From Panicum virgatum (taxonomy: Eukaryota > Streptophyta > Magnoliopsida > Poales > Poaceae): a stretch of 64,000 nucleotides of DNA. The position numbers were made by a program, and so were the translations under genes. The notes below the pieces were generated by a model, which made no database searches, had not been told where the DNA came from, and saw nothing but the letters and a program-made list of their open reading frames with translations. This document shows positions 45,309 through 59,540 of this stretch, in pieces. Where the stretch lies: the NCBI RefSeq assembly GCF_016808335.1, contig NC_053149.1, positions 33,818,087 through 33,882,086 of the forward strand, written 5' to 3'. Numbering within the stretch: position 1 is the stretch's first letter; the number at the start of each line of letters is the position of its first letter.

Positions 45309-48300
45309 ATGTTGCCGGCGGTCGCCGCCGCATCCCCTGCTCTCTCCCATCTGCCGCGCCACCAACACCTTGGCCGTCGCTTCCACCTCCGGTGCCACCG
45401 CCTCCTCCCTGCTACTCCCGCCAAGGCCTCGTGTGGCGCCCGCCGCCGGCTCCTAGCAGGCGCGTTCGCCGCCGGCGATGGTCCTTCGGGACAGGTAAGC
45501 TTTCGGCGGCCCTCCTCACACGCCCTCGAGGTGTTTGCTCAAACTCCGGCCTCATGATTTTGCCATTTTGGGCTGTGGTAATTGCTTAATTGGTGAGGAA
45601 CATTGGGTTACTACGGTAGTGTCCATCTCCTGGCAGAAGCAGATAAATAAACAAATAAAAACTCCAGCTGGAAGAAGAATTTAACCAACCTGATGGTCTT
45701 GGATAAAAAAACTGCATGTTTGTCTATTCTGAACTCTAATGTTCATAATACTTCATGTCTGCATACTTGATTCCATTCTGAATTCATTTTTGAGGCTGTG
45801 AATGTTGATGAGGATATTTATTCTACAATGATGGCTAGGGTTGGTTCGGTGTCTCCATGCTAGATGCTTATCCATCAGCTTAATATTCATATAGAGAAGA
45901 CTACATTTCGTTGCTCCATTTGAGCAAGAAATGGAGTGTTCCAGAAATTTTGAGAATGTGATGAAACCCAACTAACAAATTTGTGAAATCATATGGACTT
46001 TCCCCTTTTTAAATCTCATGTTTGTTAGCAGTTTTGATAGTGAATTCAGCATGAACTTTCTTGAGTAGCAATTTCTTTTAGCGTTGTTGTTGTCTCAATA
46101 CATTGCTTGATTTTGTTAGGATGTTGATTACTCTACTGGTACTACGAGTTCTGGATCTGCATACCTTGGTCTCTTTGTTCGATTGCTTGGTTTGGACAAT
46201 GACGCTCGTGATAGGGAGCATGCTGTTTGCACACTTTATCAATACTCCCTTGGCGGCCGGAAGAGCATTGATGAGATAATGCAATTCCCTGGTTGCATTG
46301 TCCTCATCATTAGCCTCCTGAAGTCAGAGTCCACTCGAGCCCGTGAAGCAGCTGCTGGTCTTCTGCGTAACATAACGTCAGTTCAAATATACAGGAAGAT
46401 GGCCATTGAGAGTGGAGCAATGGAAGAAGTCATGAGTCTTCTGTGTAAATCTACAATAAGCCCTGAGGTAACTGCAAATACAATCACCACCACTCCAAGG
46501 TTCTCTTCTCCCTGCATGTTTGCTGTAAAATGGTGTAGCTGACTCTTACCATGTTTGGCATGCGTGGTAAATAGTTGATAGCCAGGCTACATGTTGGGAG
46601 AGTACTGAATTACCTAATGTATTATGCACACATACTGTTCTCTTGCAGATGATGGAGCAGTGTTTGTGTACCATTTGGAACTTTTCTATTGATGAAAACT
46701 GGAGATACAAGATTCTAAGGAGTGATGTCCTGACAAAGATTGTTAGATACCTAGATGAAGAAGATATAAAAGTTAAAGAAGCTGCTGGTGGTATCATATC
46801 AAATTTAGCTTTAAGTCCGTCTAATCATGGAGCTCTGGTAGAAGCAGGAGTGATTCCAAAATTGGTAAGTTGTATTGTGTTCCACGTTAGCAAAGACCCA
46901 GTGCAAATAATTGCAATTTATACTGTTGCTATAATGTTCAAATTGAGTATTAGCCATGATAAGGGTTGGTACACTTATAGTGTCACATATATAGTGCAAA
47001 TAATTGCAATTTATACTGTTTCTATAATGTTAAAATTGAGTATTAGCCATGATAAGGGTTGGTACACTTATAGTGTCACATATATAGTCAATCTCTTGGA
47101 GTAAATGAGGTCCTAATATGCCATTTCAGTGGCAGCACCATGATGTGTGGCTTCTGAACATCTGATGATATGCTGCTCAGAACTTTAGCAATATCTAAGT
47201 ATTTAAGCCATATTTTAAAATGTGCCTAATTCTTAACTTCTGCTATTGGATTGATTGTCTAGGACTGTTTTGGCAGACTACATAGTGTATTTTTTACCTG
47301 ATGTTATGTACTTCCTGAAATTCATTCACAATCATCATTATGGTTCTTTTTATAGGTTCATCTTTTGCAAACCAAAGAAGATGACTATAAGATTATTAGA
47401 AAGGAAGCTCGAAGTTCGCTGATTCTGCTAGCCCGTGATGATCATTACCACAGCCTTATAATGGAGGAGGGTCTTGTTCGGGTTCCTTTGGTTGGCTCAG
47501 CTGCATATAAAGCTTTTAAACCTCTCCCTCATTCGTGGCCCACTTTTCCTGATGGCTCTGAGATTCAACGGAGTTCTCGCCCCTCTAAATACGGTGCTAC
47601 TGAACTACTCCTTGGCTTGAGTGTCAATGAGAAGGATACAAAACCAGACAAAGCTAAAATTAATGCTATGATAGGGCGTTCTAATCAGCAATTTCTTGCA
47701 CGTGTTGGAGCTATTGAGTTGGATGATGAAGGAAATGAGCAATCTGGATCTGAAAAGAGTGACCTCTATACCATTTTGCCATGGGTTGATGGTGTTGCAC
47801 GGTTAGTTTTAATTCTTGGTCTTGAAGATATATCTGCAATTAAAAAAGCTGCTAGAGCGATAGGTGATGCATCAATAAATGAACATATGCGCACCTCATT
47901 CAAGGAAGCTGGGGCTGTTAAACCTCTACTTGAGTTGCTGAAACACGATGATGTGTCTGTTAGAGAAGCTGCTGCTTATGCATTGGAAAAATTAAGTGTC
48001 AGGTATATTATTATCCATTTTTTCTTGTTTAATCAAGTGAATCATGCCTCATAACATTGTTTAGTATAAATATAGATGGTAATTAAACTCTGTTTTGGGT
48101 GCTGTAAGTTATAACACAGTAATACATTTCTCTAGGTTATGAACTTATCATGTTAAATTATGAATCATCTTTTTGAGTTTCACATTCTAATTATGTAGGT
48201 ATCTAGCTAGAAACCAAAGATACATTTCTGTCTGTTTGCATCCACTCATTTGGCTAATGAATGTTTGCATCCACTCATTTGCTTTGAATGCACTTGTGCT

Positions 48301-51300
48301 AATATTTGTTCAGGCTAGCTGATGAAACGGAAAATAAAACCTAGCTATCTGTAATATTGGTTCTATACTAACAAATGATAGTGCATACTGTTTCGTACAT
48401 GGATAGTGGTGAAGTATTTTTGCATGTGATAGTATACAGCCAAAAAATGCTTTTATGATGAATAACCTATATTATAAATATAGTGGGGGTTGCTATTCAA
48501 CCATGTTTAGTATGTTTTTTGTTAGTTGCTGGCTTCGTTTTTTACTATTTTATGTTCCTTGCTGTCCTTTTTTAGTGCCACCATATGTCAGAAGATCAAA
48601 GCAGATGGTGGACTTGAACTGCTTATAAATACAGTGAAGGATCCAAATACCCCAGTGAAACAACTAGAGAAGGTATTGGGCATCAACACGACCTTTTTTT
48701 TTTCTCGAACACGTAGGAGAGCTGCGTATCATTGTATTGATAGAAGAAGAAAGCAACATGACCTTTTCAGTGTTACATTATCATGGCTAGGGTTCTAACT
48801 TTACAGTTTCCATGCAGATGATTTATGTACTTTCTCAAATGTTTGACATGGGGATTAGCATGGTGGCTGCGGTGAGTTAGGCTTCTTTGCACATCAGCAG
48901 TATTTATGGTGCTTATTGAAACACTGCAGCCTAATACACTCAATTTGTTAGCCGGAGAGCTATGCTCATGAGGATGTAACCAGTGCTGAGAAGAGTACTC
49001 AAGGTGATACAGCTACTGGAAACAGTGTCATTTCCCATACATTTGTAAACCAAGAGATGGCCAGGTTCATCACAGCCTTGTGGCTACACTCCTGACATTT
49101 TTTTTCACTTTATAAGTTCATAGAAAATCTTTAGTTCCTACTCTCAATTAAGCTAGTACCTTTTTAAGTTTACACATGCATATTAGAAATTGGTGTAAGA
49201 TTACCTATTTAATTTCTTCTTGAATTTGTATAGTTCATACGAATACCATCAGATCTTATGTCTTATGCATACATGTTAGGTCTGCAATAACAAAACTATC
49301 CTATTGTGTTAGGACATATTACTTCTAATAATTGAGCTCAAGTGTTAGGGACATGTCTAAATTGATTATTATTCATAAAACTATTTTAGTCCTTCGAATC
49401 ACTCAACACATGGTGGAACTCAATATATGGTATAATTATCCAGGGACAAGAGTTTCTTCCTAAAATAACAATTATGTAGGGACAAGAAATTTTGGATATG
49501 AAGGAAACGATTTTCAGCTTTGAAGGGGAGATACATACATTTATATCACAATAAGTGGCTTATAGGGACCAAGGAAATATGTTACTTTGTATTTTAATCA
49601 TGATTTGATGTGATTACTTTGGAATAGGTTATCGATAGATTGAATTAATGAATCGGTGATACAGAAGAGCAGTACAATGACTCCTTAAACTTCCTTCTAT
49701 AGTCTTGTGATCATTGCAGTTTGTCTTTATCATTTTTTTTATGTCTTGTGATCTCACACTGATCACTGGAGCAAATAATTCTCTTTAGGGTGACTAATTT
49801 CCAGGAAGAATTGGTCCAGTTTCCTGCACATCCGGGAAAAAAAATTGATCCAGTTTACCCATGTCACCTATGGCCAAAATCTAGATTCATCTATAACTCT
49901 AGATGCACCAATTTTACACATGCTTTACTACCAAAACAAAATTAAAGAGCCCTCTGGTGGTAATTTCATTGGCATTTTGCTGCCCCACTGGCCACTGACA
50001 TCACATTAATATTGCCGTGGTAGCAAGACGCTTGCCAAATCAGCATATTTTGCCACTTCACCTCTTTTCTCCTTTTTCTTTGTCATCATGCATGATGGCA
50101 TCAACCATCCATCAGGGCATATGCTCTGAGTTCACGCTAGTACCTCTCTTGTTACCACTGCTATGACCGCCGTGGACTTGAATGCTTTCCATGGCTTTAG
50201 AGTGCACGTTTGCTGGAATTATGGCACGATAACATTATGAAGCTACAGTTCACAGTTTCATTTCGCTTGTGTCTCCTCAATGAGCTGCTTGCATTTCTGG
50301 ATAGATCCGGCCCATGAGGAGCCTTCTGCCTATGGCAACTTGTTCCCCGCTTGCTACCTAATTTTTATCTTAATTTCTTTTCTGAGACACACAAATCTGT
50401 CACCTCTGTCCCTTGTTTGCACATGCCACTGGAACATGTTCCTTGCAGGTACCATTTTGTCTACCTATGTATGTTACAATTCTTGGTAAACATTTCTGCT
50501 GCTACACAGTGATTCCACATACATTTTCAGCTGCCACACATCTTTTGGACACACGGATCCATAGACATAGTTGATGCGGCTAGTTGGTTCTACACTGCCA
50601 TTTCTGGTTGCTGTGCTTCTCTTTTGAGCACACTAGGCTGACACATTGGTATGTCACAGGCTTGTAGGGAGGAGATGCTAATGGGGTAGGCAGTAAGGTT
50701 GAGTTGGCATGTACCCTGTCTGATGTATCCTTGAGATCCCAAAGGGGAAAAGAGAGGGAGTAATATCAGGTGGCATGCCAAGATATGCTGACATGATTGG
50801 TTTTCTTTTCTCGGCATGGTATTGTTAATCCATATGAATAGCCAAAAGGGCAAAAGCCTTACATAAAACCATCATTCATGGTTATTCGATCTGGTTTTGA
50901 TTAACGGAGGCCTCACAATCATTTCATGGTTTCAATCTAGTTTTTATTATTGGAGGGTGTTATGTTAATCTTCTTTTTCTTTGGTCGAGGGTGAATGTTT
51001 GAACTTTGTTAGTAGGTTAGGTGGTAAAATGGACTTATTACATTGCGGAAAGCATGTAAAAGGAAAAATGTTGCACATCGTTTTTCGGTACCTTTTGCAA
51101 TATTTTGGTGATGTGATGCTTTTCATGTTTTCAGTGAGATGATCTTGGATTTTGATGCTATTTCACGCTTGACCAAAGTTCTGAAGGAAGCATCCCCAAG
51201 TCTGCAAGCAAAAGTCTGTTGTGTACTGGAGCATTTAGCAGCTTCGGAGCAACATGCCACTGCAATGACAGCTACTTGCACTGGTTCCGTAATCGAGGCT

Positions 51301-52662
51301 ATTCTTGAAATCGGGGTTATTCATGGTATCTTGTTTGATTCAGTTTTGCATAGTACAGATGAATACATTAATCTTTTGCCTGGATTAGTTATGTTCAAGT
51401 ACTGTTAGAAAAGAGTTAGTATGCACTGATGAGCTTTATGATACTGCAGGGATCTGACTTTCTGAATTCTGTACATACCATGAATATTTTACAATAACTT
51501 TTTTATTCAAAGTCTAAAATAACCTATTTGTGTTGTCATCACCAAAGAAATGAACTGCCAGAAAACATCAAGATTTGTATAGGCCTCTTTGATCTGTATA
51601 AAACCTTGTAGTATACTAATTAGAAAAGTGAATTTTATTTTGCTGTCAACCATCCCATATTGCGATATTTTCATTTTTGGTCCATGAACATCAACATTTT
51701 TGCATGCTTTGGCATGATGGTCTTATTTTGTGGGTTGTTTGCATGCTGTTCATTAGTGTGGTGTAATAGGCAATGAAACATGACATGGCAAGTTGTGCTG
51801 TAAATTTCCTTGGCATCTATAGAAAAATGTTAGCCAATAATGATGCTAGTGAAGCAGTTTCTGTTGAATTTTCTTCAATAAGAAAATATTATTTAGTAGC
51901 ATTGTCATACTCATACACCACAGTTTGCTGTCAAAATGGTGTTATACTGAATTAAAGTGCATCTCTGATTTTTTTTTCCTTCCACTGGGCATCTCTGAAT
52001 TTTTTTTCCTTCAACTGTCTACAGGGACCAGAGCTGATTCTGAAGACTTTGATAACCTTACTAGTGTAGTCACTGAAGAAGTCAGTCAGGCTGTGTCTGC
52101 AGCTGCGAGGTTACTGACAAAGTTATTGAACTTTGATATTTTCACCCGCAGCATAAATAGTGAGAAATTTACTTCCCTGCTAAGAAGAATGCTCAAATCC
52201 AGTTTTCCCCTCCAGTCAAAGGATTGGCTTGCAGCATGCCTTGTTAAGCTAGAATCAAGAGCTGGCTCATCAGGCGATCATGGTGTTTGTAGTGTAGATA
52301 TGGAGATAACTATTTATCAGACTATTCCGAGGCTAGTTGAGCAAATGCTGACCTCATTTTCTTTTGAAAATAAAAGAAGTGCTGTAATGGAGCTAAACAA
52401 GATAATATCGAGTGGTGTGCTGGAATACACAAGAGCAATGGCTGATTCTGGGGGCATATTTCCACTGGTGAAAATGCTTGAAGAGGGCGATGAAGATGCA
52501 TTGGAAGCTGCCTTAGCTATCTTGTATAATCTAAGCATGGATCCAGAAAACCACCCAGCAATAATTGCTGCTGGAGCGGTGCCTCTGTTGAAACGGATTG
52601 TTGTTGCTGAAGGCCCACACGGGACTAAAGCTCTTAAGTTGCTGAGAACATTGCCTGTGTGA
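45309..52662 (+). CDS. Armadillo-repeat protein, probably plastid-targeted
   Basis: Nine exons: 45309-45494, 46120-46467, 46649-46864, 47356-48002, 48576-48672, 48818-48871, 48952-49064, 51135-51325, 52025-52662 (2,490 nt, 829 aa; all GT-AG, all phases close). The ATG at 45309 starts an Ala/Pro/Arg-rich, acid-poor N-terminus (MLPAVAAASPALSHL...) typical of a transit peptide. Armadillo repeats follow: LGLDNDARDREHAVCTLYQY, ARAREAAAGLLRNIT-like, VKEAAGGIISNLALSPSNH (about 90-255), SVREAAAYALEKLSV (about 445-467), and a C-terminal set with ALEAALAILYNLSMDPENH (about 775-800). The length and order fit the Arabidopsis ARM protein of about 834 aa at At1g23180 (from memory). ARM repeats form a scaffold for protein or RNA partners; no enzymatic motif is seen. 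Alternative start: none better. Confidence 0.9.
46901..47086 (+). repeat. Tandem duplication of 93 bp in intron 3
   Basis: GTGCAAATAATTGCAATTTA begins at 46901 and at 46994. The two units differ at only a few positions. They lie downstream of the exon 3 donor and do not touch splice sites. Confidence 0.92.
48684..48767 (-). mobile_element. 56-bp L1 3' end with its target duplication
   Basis: Within intron 5, CTCGAACACGTAGGAGAGCT... is the reverse of a grass L1 3' end, preceded on the plus strand by a T run that is its poly-A tail. It is flanked by CAACACGACCTTTT (48684-48697) and CAACATGACCTTTT (48754-48767), a 14-bp target duplication with one difference. It is thus a very short, extremely 5'-truncated retrotransposition. 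Confidence 0.8.
49065..51134 (+). other. Intron 7 of the ARM gene (2.07 kb)
   Basis: The longest intron of this gene. It has no complete transposon that I can delimit and no conserved open frame; the exon 7 and exon 8 phases join (AG plus T gives Ser). Confidence 0.7.
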
Positions 52663-54922
52663 CATTCTGGAAGCAAATGACCTTGTAAAAAAGATATCTT
52701 AAGCCGCACCTGGTGTGTGCACAGGTATATGATTTTGATCTATGTCATGATAGCTTTATTTCAAATACTTGTGCAAGAATATAGACATTATTAAACACTA
52801 AGGATGGCCGTTTAGTCACTGCATCACTTATACCATGGTGGATAGACAGATCTTAGTTGATCATTTGATTGAAAAACCCAGTGCATAAGCAGTGCAAGTT
52901 GCGTCTTTCAAGCAGTTTGGACAGTTTATTCTGTTGCTGAATGAAACACCAACAATATCGAGATCCTTTACTAAACATTATTTTCTTTTGCAGCTAGTTT
53001 ACTATACTAGGTTGCAGCCGAACTGTGCCAGCTCACAATCACCATATAGATGTTGAACTTGACATGAAAACAGGTAGCAACTATTAGCAAAACTCAGCTT
53101 TTCTGTGGCCAGTTTTTTCTTTTTCTTTTTCAGTGGCCAGTTGAAATGACAGATTGACAGTAACGAAGCTCACCGGGGCCTGATCTGTGATATCATTTTT
53201 TTTGCTGATATGTGATGGGAAAAGTTAGAACCGTGAACCTTTTTGGCACAGTATAAGTTTGCTGGTTGTGTGACCCTGCAGAAGTTTTACACTTTAGCTC
53301 TAGATTACTACTGCTCTGTAAAAAAACAAAACAAAAAACGTGTTACTGAACATTCCCGACCATTGTAGCGTATTTCTGTAACAATAGTAAATTACATGAG
53401 ATACATCATTTGTTGAGGCTATTTTTGTCGTAGATACCATCTCACGGAGCAGAGGACGTGTTCATACGTTGCTTGCTTGCTGGTGTGGGTCTGAGACTGA
53501 GGGGCATCAAACGTGACCTCGTTACTGATGTAAAGCCTGTCTCAGTCTCACATTATCTTGACATTGATTTTTTCCAACAAGGATGGATGGTCGCCTTCAA
53601 TCAATGTGCTTGCTGTGACCTAGCTACTTGTAAAAAAAATCTTCCACATAATATGAAATAATGTACTATCCGAATTAAATATTTCATCCGATAAGAAACC
53701 TTTAGTGTTTTGTCCGTTATATAAACCTTTTAAACTTTGATCATCAGCAAATAAAAATGATAGGATAACATTATGTAAGGTTTGCTGTTAGTTTGTTATT
53801 ATTTTTTAGGGTATTAGTGGATCTTTATTATGAGAAACGTTTTTACAACAACTTTTTTGTTTTGTATTTGATTAATTTTTATATAAATTGTTCATCAACT
53901 CCTGCCCTATAAACTGTGTGCATGTCACTGAGGACTTGCATTTGTGATTGGAGCTTACACATTTGAGGTCTTCGTATGAACATGATTTGTACAGCACTAT
54001 AGCTAGTACACCACAGGAATTGAGAGCTCAGTTTGTAGTGCTGCTGCTGCGCATGATTATTGTTTGTCTGCAGCCTGGAGCTGGCAAGATTGATTATATT
54101 GGAGCAGTGGCCATGGCGATGCTACAGGGTTTGTACGAAACCCTTAGCTGTTCTTGCGCGATCTCGATGTGCAGGCGTGTGGGCGTGGTCCCGATCACGC
54201 TCTTCACTGGCGCCACACCACCTCAACAACTTCCGACCGACCCACACGTGCAGGCCTGCAATTATTGAGCTCGGAATGCCAGCCTTTCATTTGACTTCAC
54301 CCAGTCTCTTCTTCTTTCAACTATTTTTTGAGGGCAAATCAGAGAGCTTCATTAATAAGGCTCAACATTACAATCCTTGTTAGCGACCTCCAACAGCCAG
54401 TTCTGCTGAGAGGATTCGCGGTAGTTTCTTTAGAGAAATATAAACAGTACAGAATATACATTGACGTAATAAAAGCTAAGCTCAGCTCAGGTGCTATAAT
54501 CCTACATTTCCAACCATCGGATCGTCTCTTTGGATCCGGACCGAACTGTCCGGATGAACATCCTAATGTGACTTATTAGATTTTTCTTTGGCGCAAGTAA
54601 GTCTCAGTTTATAGAATAAATCACATGTTTCTTGAATAAGCTTTTTCGTGTAAGCTGAAATCATTTTTGTATCATCAAGATGGAATATTTTTTATTAATT
54701 GGAAAACATTTTGTTGATACTAGAGAACATCATGCATGTTTACCTGGAAATATATTCGCCCTGAAATTTAAACTAGGCAATTTCCTATCTATTGAAACAA
54801 TTTACATGTTGATACGATATATATATTTCATCAATACAAAAATAAGTACAATTGTCTGTAGCGTGGCAGCGATATTTTTTAGATAAAGCAATATGAATAT
54901 CCCAGCCTCTATGTGGAAATGA
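52663..54922. other. ARM gene 3' UTR and spacer
   Basis: AT-rich non-coding sequence. Short frames at 53948-54383 show no domain. The piece 54320-54380 (TTTTTTGAGGGCAAATCAGAG...) may be a small retroelement tail. Confidence 0.4.
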
Positions 54923-55347
54923 CATGGTTCTAAATAGCAGAGCTATAGCCCGCGCTATAGTCTTTTTAGAGGGTTCCTACTACGCTATTTCTATTTGCAC
55001 CGCTATGGCAGCTATAGATGTTAAATTGGGCTATAGCTGCGCTAAATGGTGTAGCTTTAGTGTCGCTATAGCTTTATCCTTAGCTCAGTGCTACAGTTTT
55101 GATCTTTTGAACAACTGAATATTTGATTGTATGAATTTTATTATATTGTCAACTTAAGTAATGTTTCCGTAGCCCTAGAAACATATTTATGTTCATGAAA
55201 TTCACTAATTACTATGTTTTTGTGCATATATTACTTGTATTTTTTATGATTTAGTAGTAAACTGCTATTTGTCATAGTCCGCAATAGCCCCTTAGCCTCA
55301 GGAAAAAAGACGCCACTATTTGCCATAGCCCGCTATTTAAAACCATG
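54923..55347. mobile_element. Small TIR element, GCTATAG-rich
   Basis: The ends CATGGTTCTAAATAGC (54923-54938) and GCTATTTAAAACCATG (55332-55347) are inverted with one mismatch. The interior repeats GCTATAG/CTATAGC and ends with CATAGCCCGCTATTT. It is about 425 bp and non-coding. A superfamily (Mutator or other) cannot be fixed without a clear target duplication. Confidence 0.7.
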
Positions 55348-55399
55348 CAAAATGATATATCCGGTCAATATTACAAGTCACAGTTCACAGAGCAAATGG

Positions 55400-58300
55400 G
55401 AAACAGATTACAAGCACTGCCTATTACTAAAATGCCACCCATTCTTTACGAAGATTTCCATTGCAGTTAACTCCATAGCCCGACAAGCTGTTGATATAGT
55501 ATCCCTGTCCTCCTTTTGCAGTGGCATCCACATTTTGGCTAGGTATGTCACCCTGAAAAGGATCCGTAAATGAGTTTGTTTTTGAGACTTATAGAAAACA
55601 GTACCACTTTTGCTCAGCCAAATAGCCCAACAAAAGAGCACATGAACCTGCATAAACCAATTTTTTGTGTGCCCACTGCATCCCACTCAACCAGATCCCA
55701 AACATGTGAACAATGTTACTAGGTCTTTTTATTCCAAACGTGATGTGAATTATACGCCAAAGTAATCTAGCTACATGACAATCAAAGAACAGATGTGCAA
55801 TTGTTTCATTACTTGAACAGAAACAACATTCCTGAGTTCCTTGCCAGTTTCGTTTAGCTAAGTTATCTTTAGATAAAATAACACTAAGGTGCAGCGCCCA
55901 AATGAGAACCTTTACTTTGAGGGGAATCTTTAGTTTCCACAACGGTCTATTAATTGGTACGATACTGTCATCCATGAGTTCTAAATACATGAAGTGCACA
56001 AAGAACAAACCATTTTGTTGTAAGGTCCAAATGCAAATGCCATGCCCTTGCATGGGTTCCACATGGACAACTTTGGATACTACCTGCAGACAATCTCTTA
56101 AGTTATTCCCCTGTAAGTTCCTCCTAAAAGAGACATTCAGCGGGGTTGTATTTAGTACTTTATGAAAAATATCGTGTTTGTGGTAGGCCAAGTTGTACAA
56201 GTTTAGGTATTGGAGCTTTAAGCTGGTGTTCCCCAACCAATTGTCCTCCCATAACCTTGTCTGTTCACCGTTTTGAATTTTGAATGACATCCATTGCATG
56301 AAGTCATCTTTCACCTTCATTAGGTCTGCCCAGAATTGGGAGTCCCCAGGTCTTCTCGTGACCTATGTGAGAGATTTGGAGCCAAGCTATTTGTTACGAA
56401 GGAGTTGCTCCCAAATGCCATCTTTGTTAGTAAGCTTACATAGCCATTTGCTTAAGAGGCATTTGTTTTGGATCTCCAAATTCATAATACCTAGGCCACC
56501 TGGGTCCCTAGGCCTACATAGAATACTCCATTTTGAGAGTCTGTATTTTCTCTTGTGTCCATCCTCTTGTCAAAAGAACCTTGACCTAAAAAAATTAAGT
56601 TTCTTAAGGACTTCTTTTGGAATCTCAAAGAAGGAAAGCATATATACAGATAGATTACTCAGCACTGAGTTAATTAATGTAAGCCTGCCTCCATGGAGCA
56701 ATTTGCTTTTCCACGTGCTTAGCTGCTGCACAAATCTATCCTCTATTACTTTCCGTTCTTTGTTACTGATTCGCTTATGATGAAGCGGTATATACCTAAA
56801 TAAGTGAAGGGAGTTTCAGCCACTTGACATCTGAAAATACCCATGTAGTTATCCTGCTCCTGTTTCGCATCGCCAAAACAATACAATTCACTTTTATGGT
56901 AATTGATTTTGAGATCGGACAGTTGCTCAAAAGTACTAAGAATGAGCTTCATATTCTTGGCCTCCTCAATACTATCATCCATAAATAATCGTATCATCTG
57001 CACACTGCAAGACTGATAGACCGTCATCAATTAGATAGGGGATAAGGCCTGATCTTCTCTCGCCCTTGCAATCAAAATTGCCAACATGTCCACAACTAAA
57101 TTGAACAGCAAAGGCGATAATGAATCACCTTGTCTCAAACCCTTTTTAGGTTGGAAAAAATTTCCAATATCATCATTTACTTTTACCCCCACACTCCCTT
57201 TTGATACAAATGATTGTATCCATGAGCACCATTTTTATGGAAATCTTTTTATTCTAAGTGTTTATTGCAAGAAGCTCCACTTGACATTATCATGGGCCTT
57301 TTCGACGTCCAATTTCAAAATGACTCTGTTAGCCATGGATCTATGAAGTTCATCCAACGTTTCTTGTAAAACTACTACTAACGTTTCATGTAAAACTACT
57401 ACTCCTTCTAGTATGTGTCGTCCTGGCATGAAAGCAGACTGCGGATCACATTGTCAGCCACTTGGGTCAGTCTGTTTACGGCCACTTTTGTGAATATATT
57501 GAAGATTATATTAAGGAGAAAAATGGGTCTATATTGTTGTATTTGTAAGATTTTTTTCGAAAGGAGTGTTATAATTCCAAAAATTCAAGCTATGAAGCGG
57601 CAAACTTTCGTTATGGAAATCCATAAATATTGGCATAAGGTTATCTTTGATGGTGTACCAAAAAGCTGGGCCAGGCGCCTTATTATGTTTCATCTGGAAT
57701 ATTGCCGCCCGAACTTCTACATAAAAAACATAGCTTGTAGTTTATCTTTTTCAATATCTGTTACCTGTGGAATATCATCCCTTCGGCTCTCATCCAAGGA
57801 AAGGAAACTTGGGTCCGAAGGGCCAAATAGTCCATGATAGTAATATATAATGTGTTTTTTTAATTCTTCGTCTCCCTGAATTATTTTATCTCCATCCTCT
57901 AGCTAGAATATTTGGGTTTTTCCTATGCTTTCCATTTGCTACAAGGTGAAAGTATTTAGTGTTCATATCACCATGCAAGAGCTTCGAAGTTTTCCTCTTT
58001 GATACCACTTAATCTCTTCCTCTCGGAGGAGTTGAATTAGTCGTGACTTTAAAGTTTGTTCCATATCAATCTCCCACCATTGTAGTGCTTGAGTTTCTGA
58101 TTTTTTGTCAAGCACATCTAACTTGGAGATTGAGTTCTTTTTTCTCCTTCTTGTAATGCCTGCTTTTGTTTTTGGTCCAACACCTAAGAAATTGGCGAAG
58201 CCGTCTAATTTTATTTTGCCATTTCTCAAGGGGAGAGATTCTGCTGCAACTTTGTCACCACGAATCTATCACTATGTCTCAGAAGTCATCACATGTTAGC

Positions 58301-59532
58301 CAATCCAATTCGAATCTGAACAAAGGTTGGGATGAACTTGGTGATATACCAAAGGAGAGTAAAAATGGTGTATGATCGGAAGAAATCTCTCTTGAAAGGG
58401 CTTGAACTGTGGCCCTTGGGAATATCAGCTCCCAATCAGTGGAGACTAGAACCTTGTCCAACCTCTCAAAGGTAAGTCCAGGAAGGAGTTAGCCCATGTG
58501 TATTTTCGACCAGTTAATTCAAGCTCTTTGAGGTCTAGACTATTTATGACCGTGTTAAACAATTATGGCCACCAATCATCATAGCGATCATTATTATCAT
58601 CATTCATTATATTGAAATACCCCCTATGACCAGTGTGAGAGATTCTTTTTGATAGCACTGGACCAATTCAGTTAAAATTTTTTGCTTATGCTCTACTTGA
58701 GTTTCTCCATAAACTGCAATTATGTTCCATTGAAAACTGTCTGATTTGTTTCGCATAGGGAACTTGTTATGATAATCACCTTGTGAGATACATCCTATAT
58801 CAAAGACTGAAGGGTTTATTCCCAGAAGAATACCACCAGATTGGCCCTTGGGATCGACCCAGCTCCATAGGAACTATTTACCTCCACACAGATTATTCAG
58901 CTCGAAATTTGTAAAGGTCATTCTGCAAGTTTATAAAAGAGCAATAAAATCAAGATTTTGCGCTCTAGAGGTGTCCGACAAGAATATGAATTTAGCCAAG
59001 TCACAAAGACCTCTGCTATTCCAAAAGATTTCTTTCATTTATCACCTTTGGGGTTTCTTGTCGACTTCATCCCTTTTTTTTCATTTTTGGGACAATTTTG
59101 ATTTGGATTTGTTGAATTTGGATATTTTTGCTGAATCCATAGGGCAAATATCAGCTTGGTGACAATTTCTCTCAGTCAACACATCCTCCAACAGATTACT
59201 GTTTAAATTATTTAGCATGAGGTTTTCAAAACCATCATCAACACATGCTTCTATCTCTCTTTTTTATTTTATTTTTGGGAACTGTATAGATGGCTGAACT
59301 ACCATGTTCGAAAACCTTAATTTACTGGACCGCATGTCTAACCAAGAGTCATTGCCACCCAACATCACTCCCAGCTTGGAAACATTGGCTACTATGTGAT
59401 CATCAGATAAACTTAAAAAGGAAGAATGGGACTTAGTACCTTTTGGTGTCTCGAGGTTGCGCTCTGCCACCAAACGCTCCGCGCGTTCCACAAAGTGCTC
59501 ATTATTGGCATTTCTTAGCGTCGCCACTAGGA
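55400..59532 (-). mobile_element. L1-type LINE ORF2, degenerate, near full ORF2 length
   Basis: On the minus strand the domains run in order from right to left. First is a linker with LSDDHIVANVSKLGVMLGG (59264-59527). Next is the endonuclease end (ERLDKVLVSTDWELIFP near 58470, SREISSDHTPFLLSF). Then comes the RT approach with RLIQLLREEEIKWYQR (58000-58230), the RT with CADDTIIYG (about 57000) and QLSDLKINYHKSELYCFG (56850-56950). Last is the zinc-binding RVT domain with RLWEDNWLGN, VKVLIWALHLSVILSKDNL and CCFCSSNETIAHLFFDC (55700-56290). Many stops and frameshifts break it into at least six pieces. Neither a poly-A tail nor a target duplication was found. It abuts the gypsy primer site on the right. 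Confidence 0.88.
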
Positions 59533-59540
59533 GTGGTTAG

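Noticed and set aside
45185..45589. 134-codon plus-strand frame overlapping ARM exon 1
   Set aside because: The exon 2 phase requires the other frame, which begins at 45309 and gives a transit-peptide-like start.
53948..54383. Two overlapping frames of 106-107 codons
   Set aside because: No domain, no splice support, and composition like the surrounding non-coding DNA.
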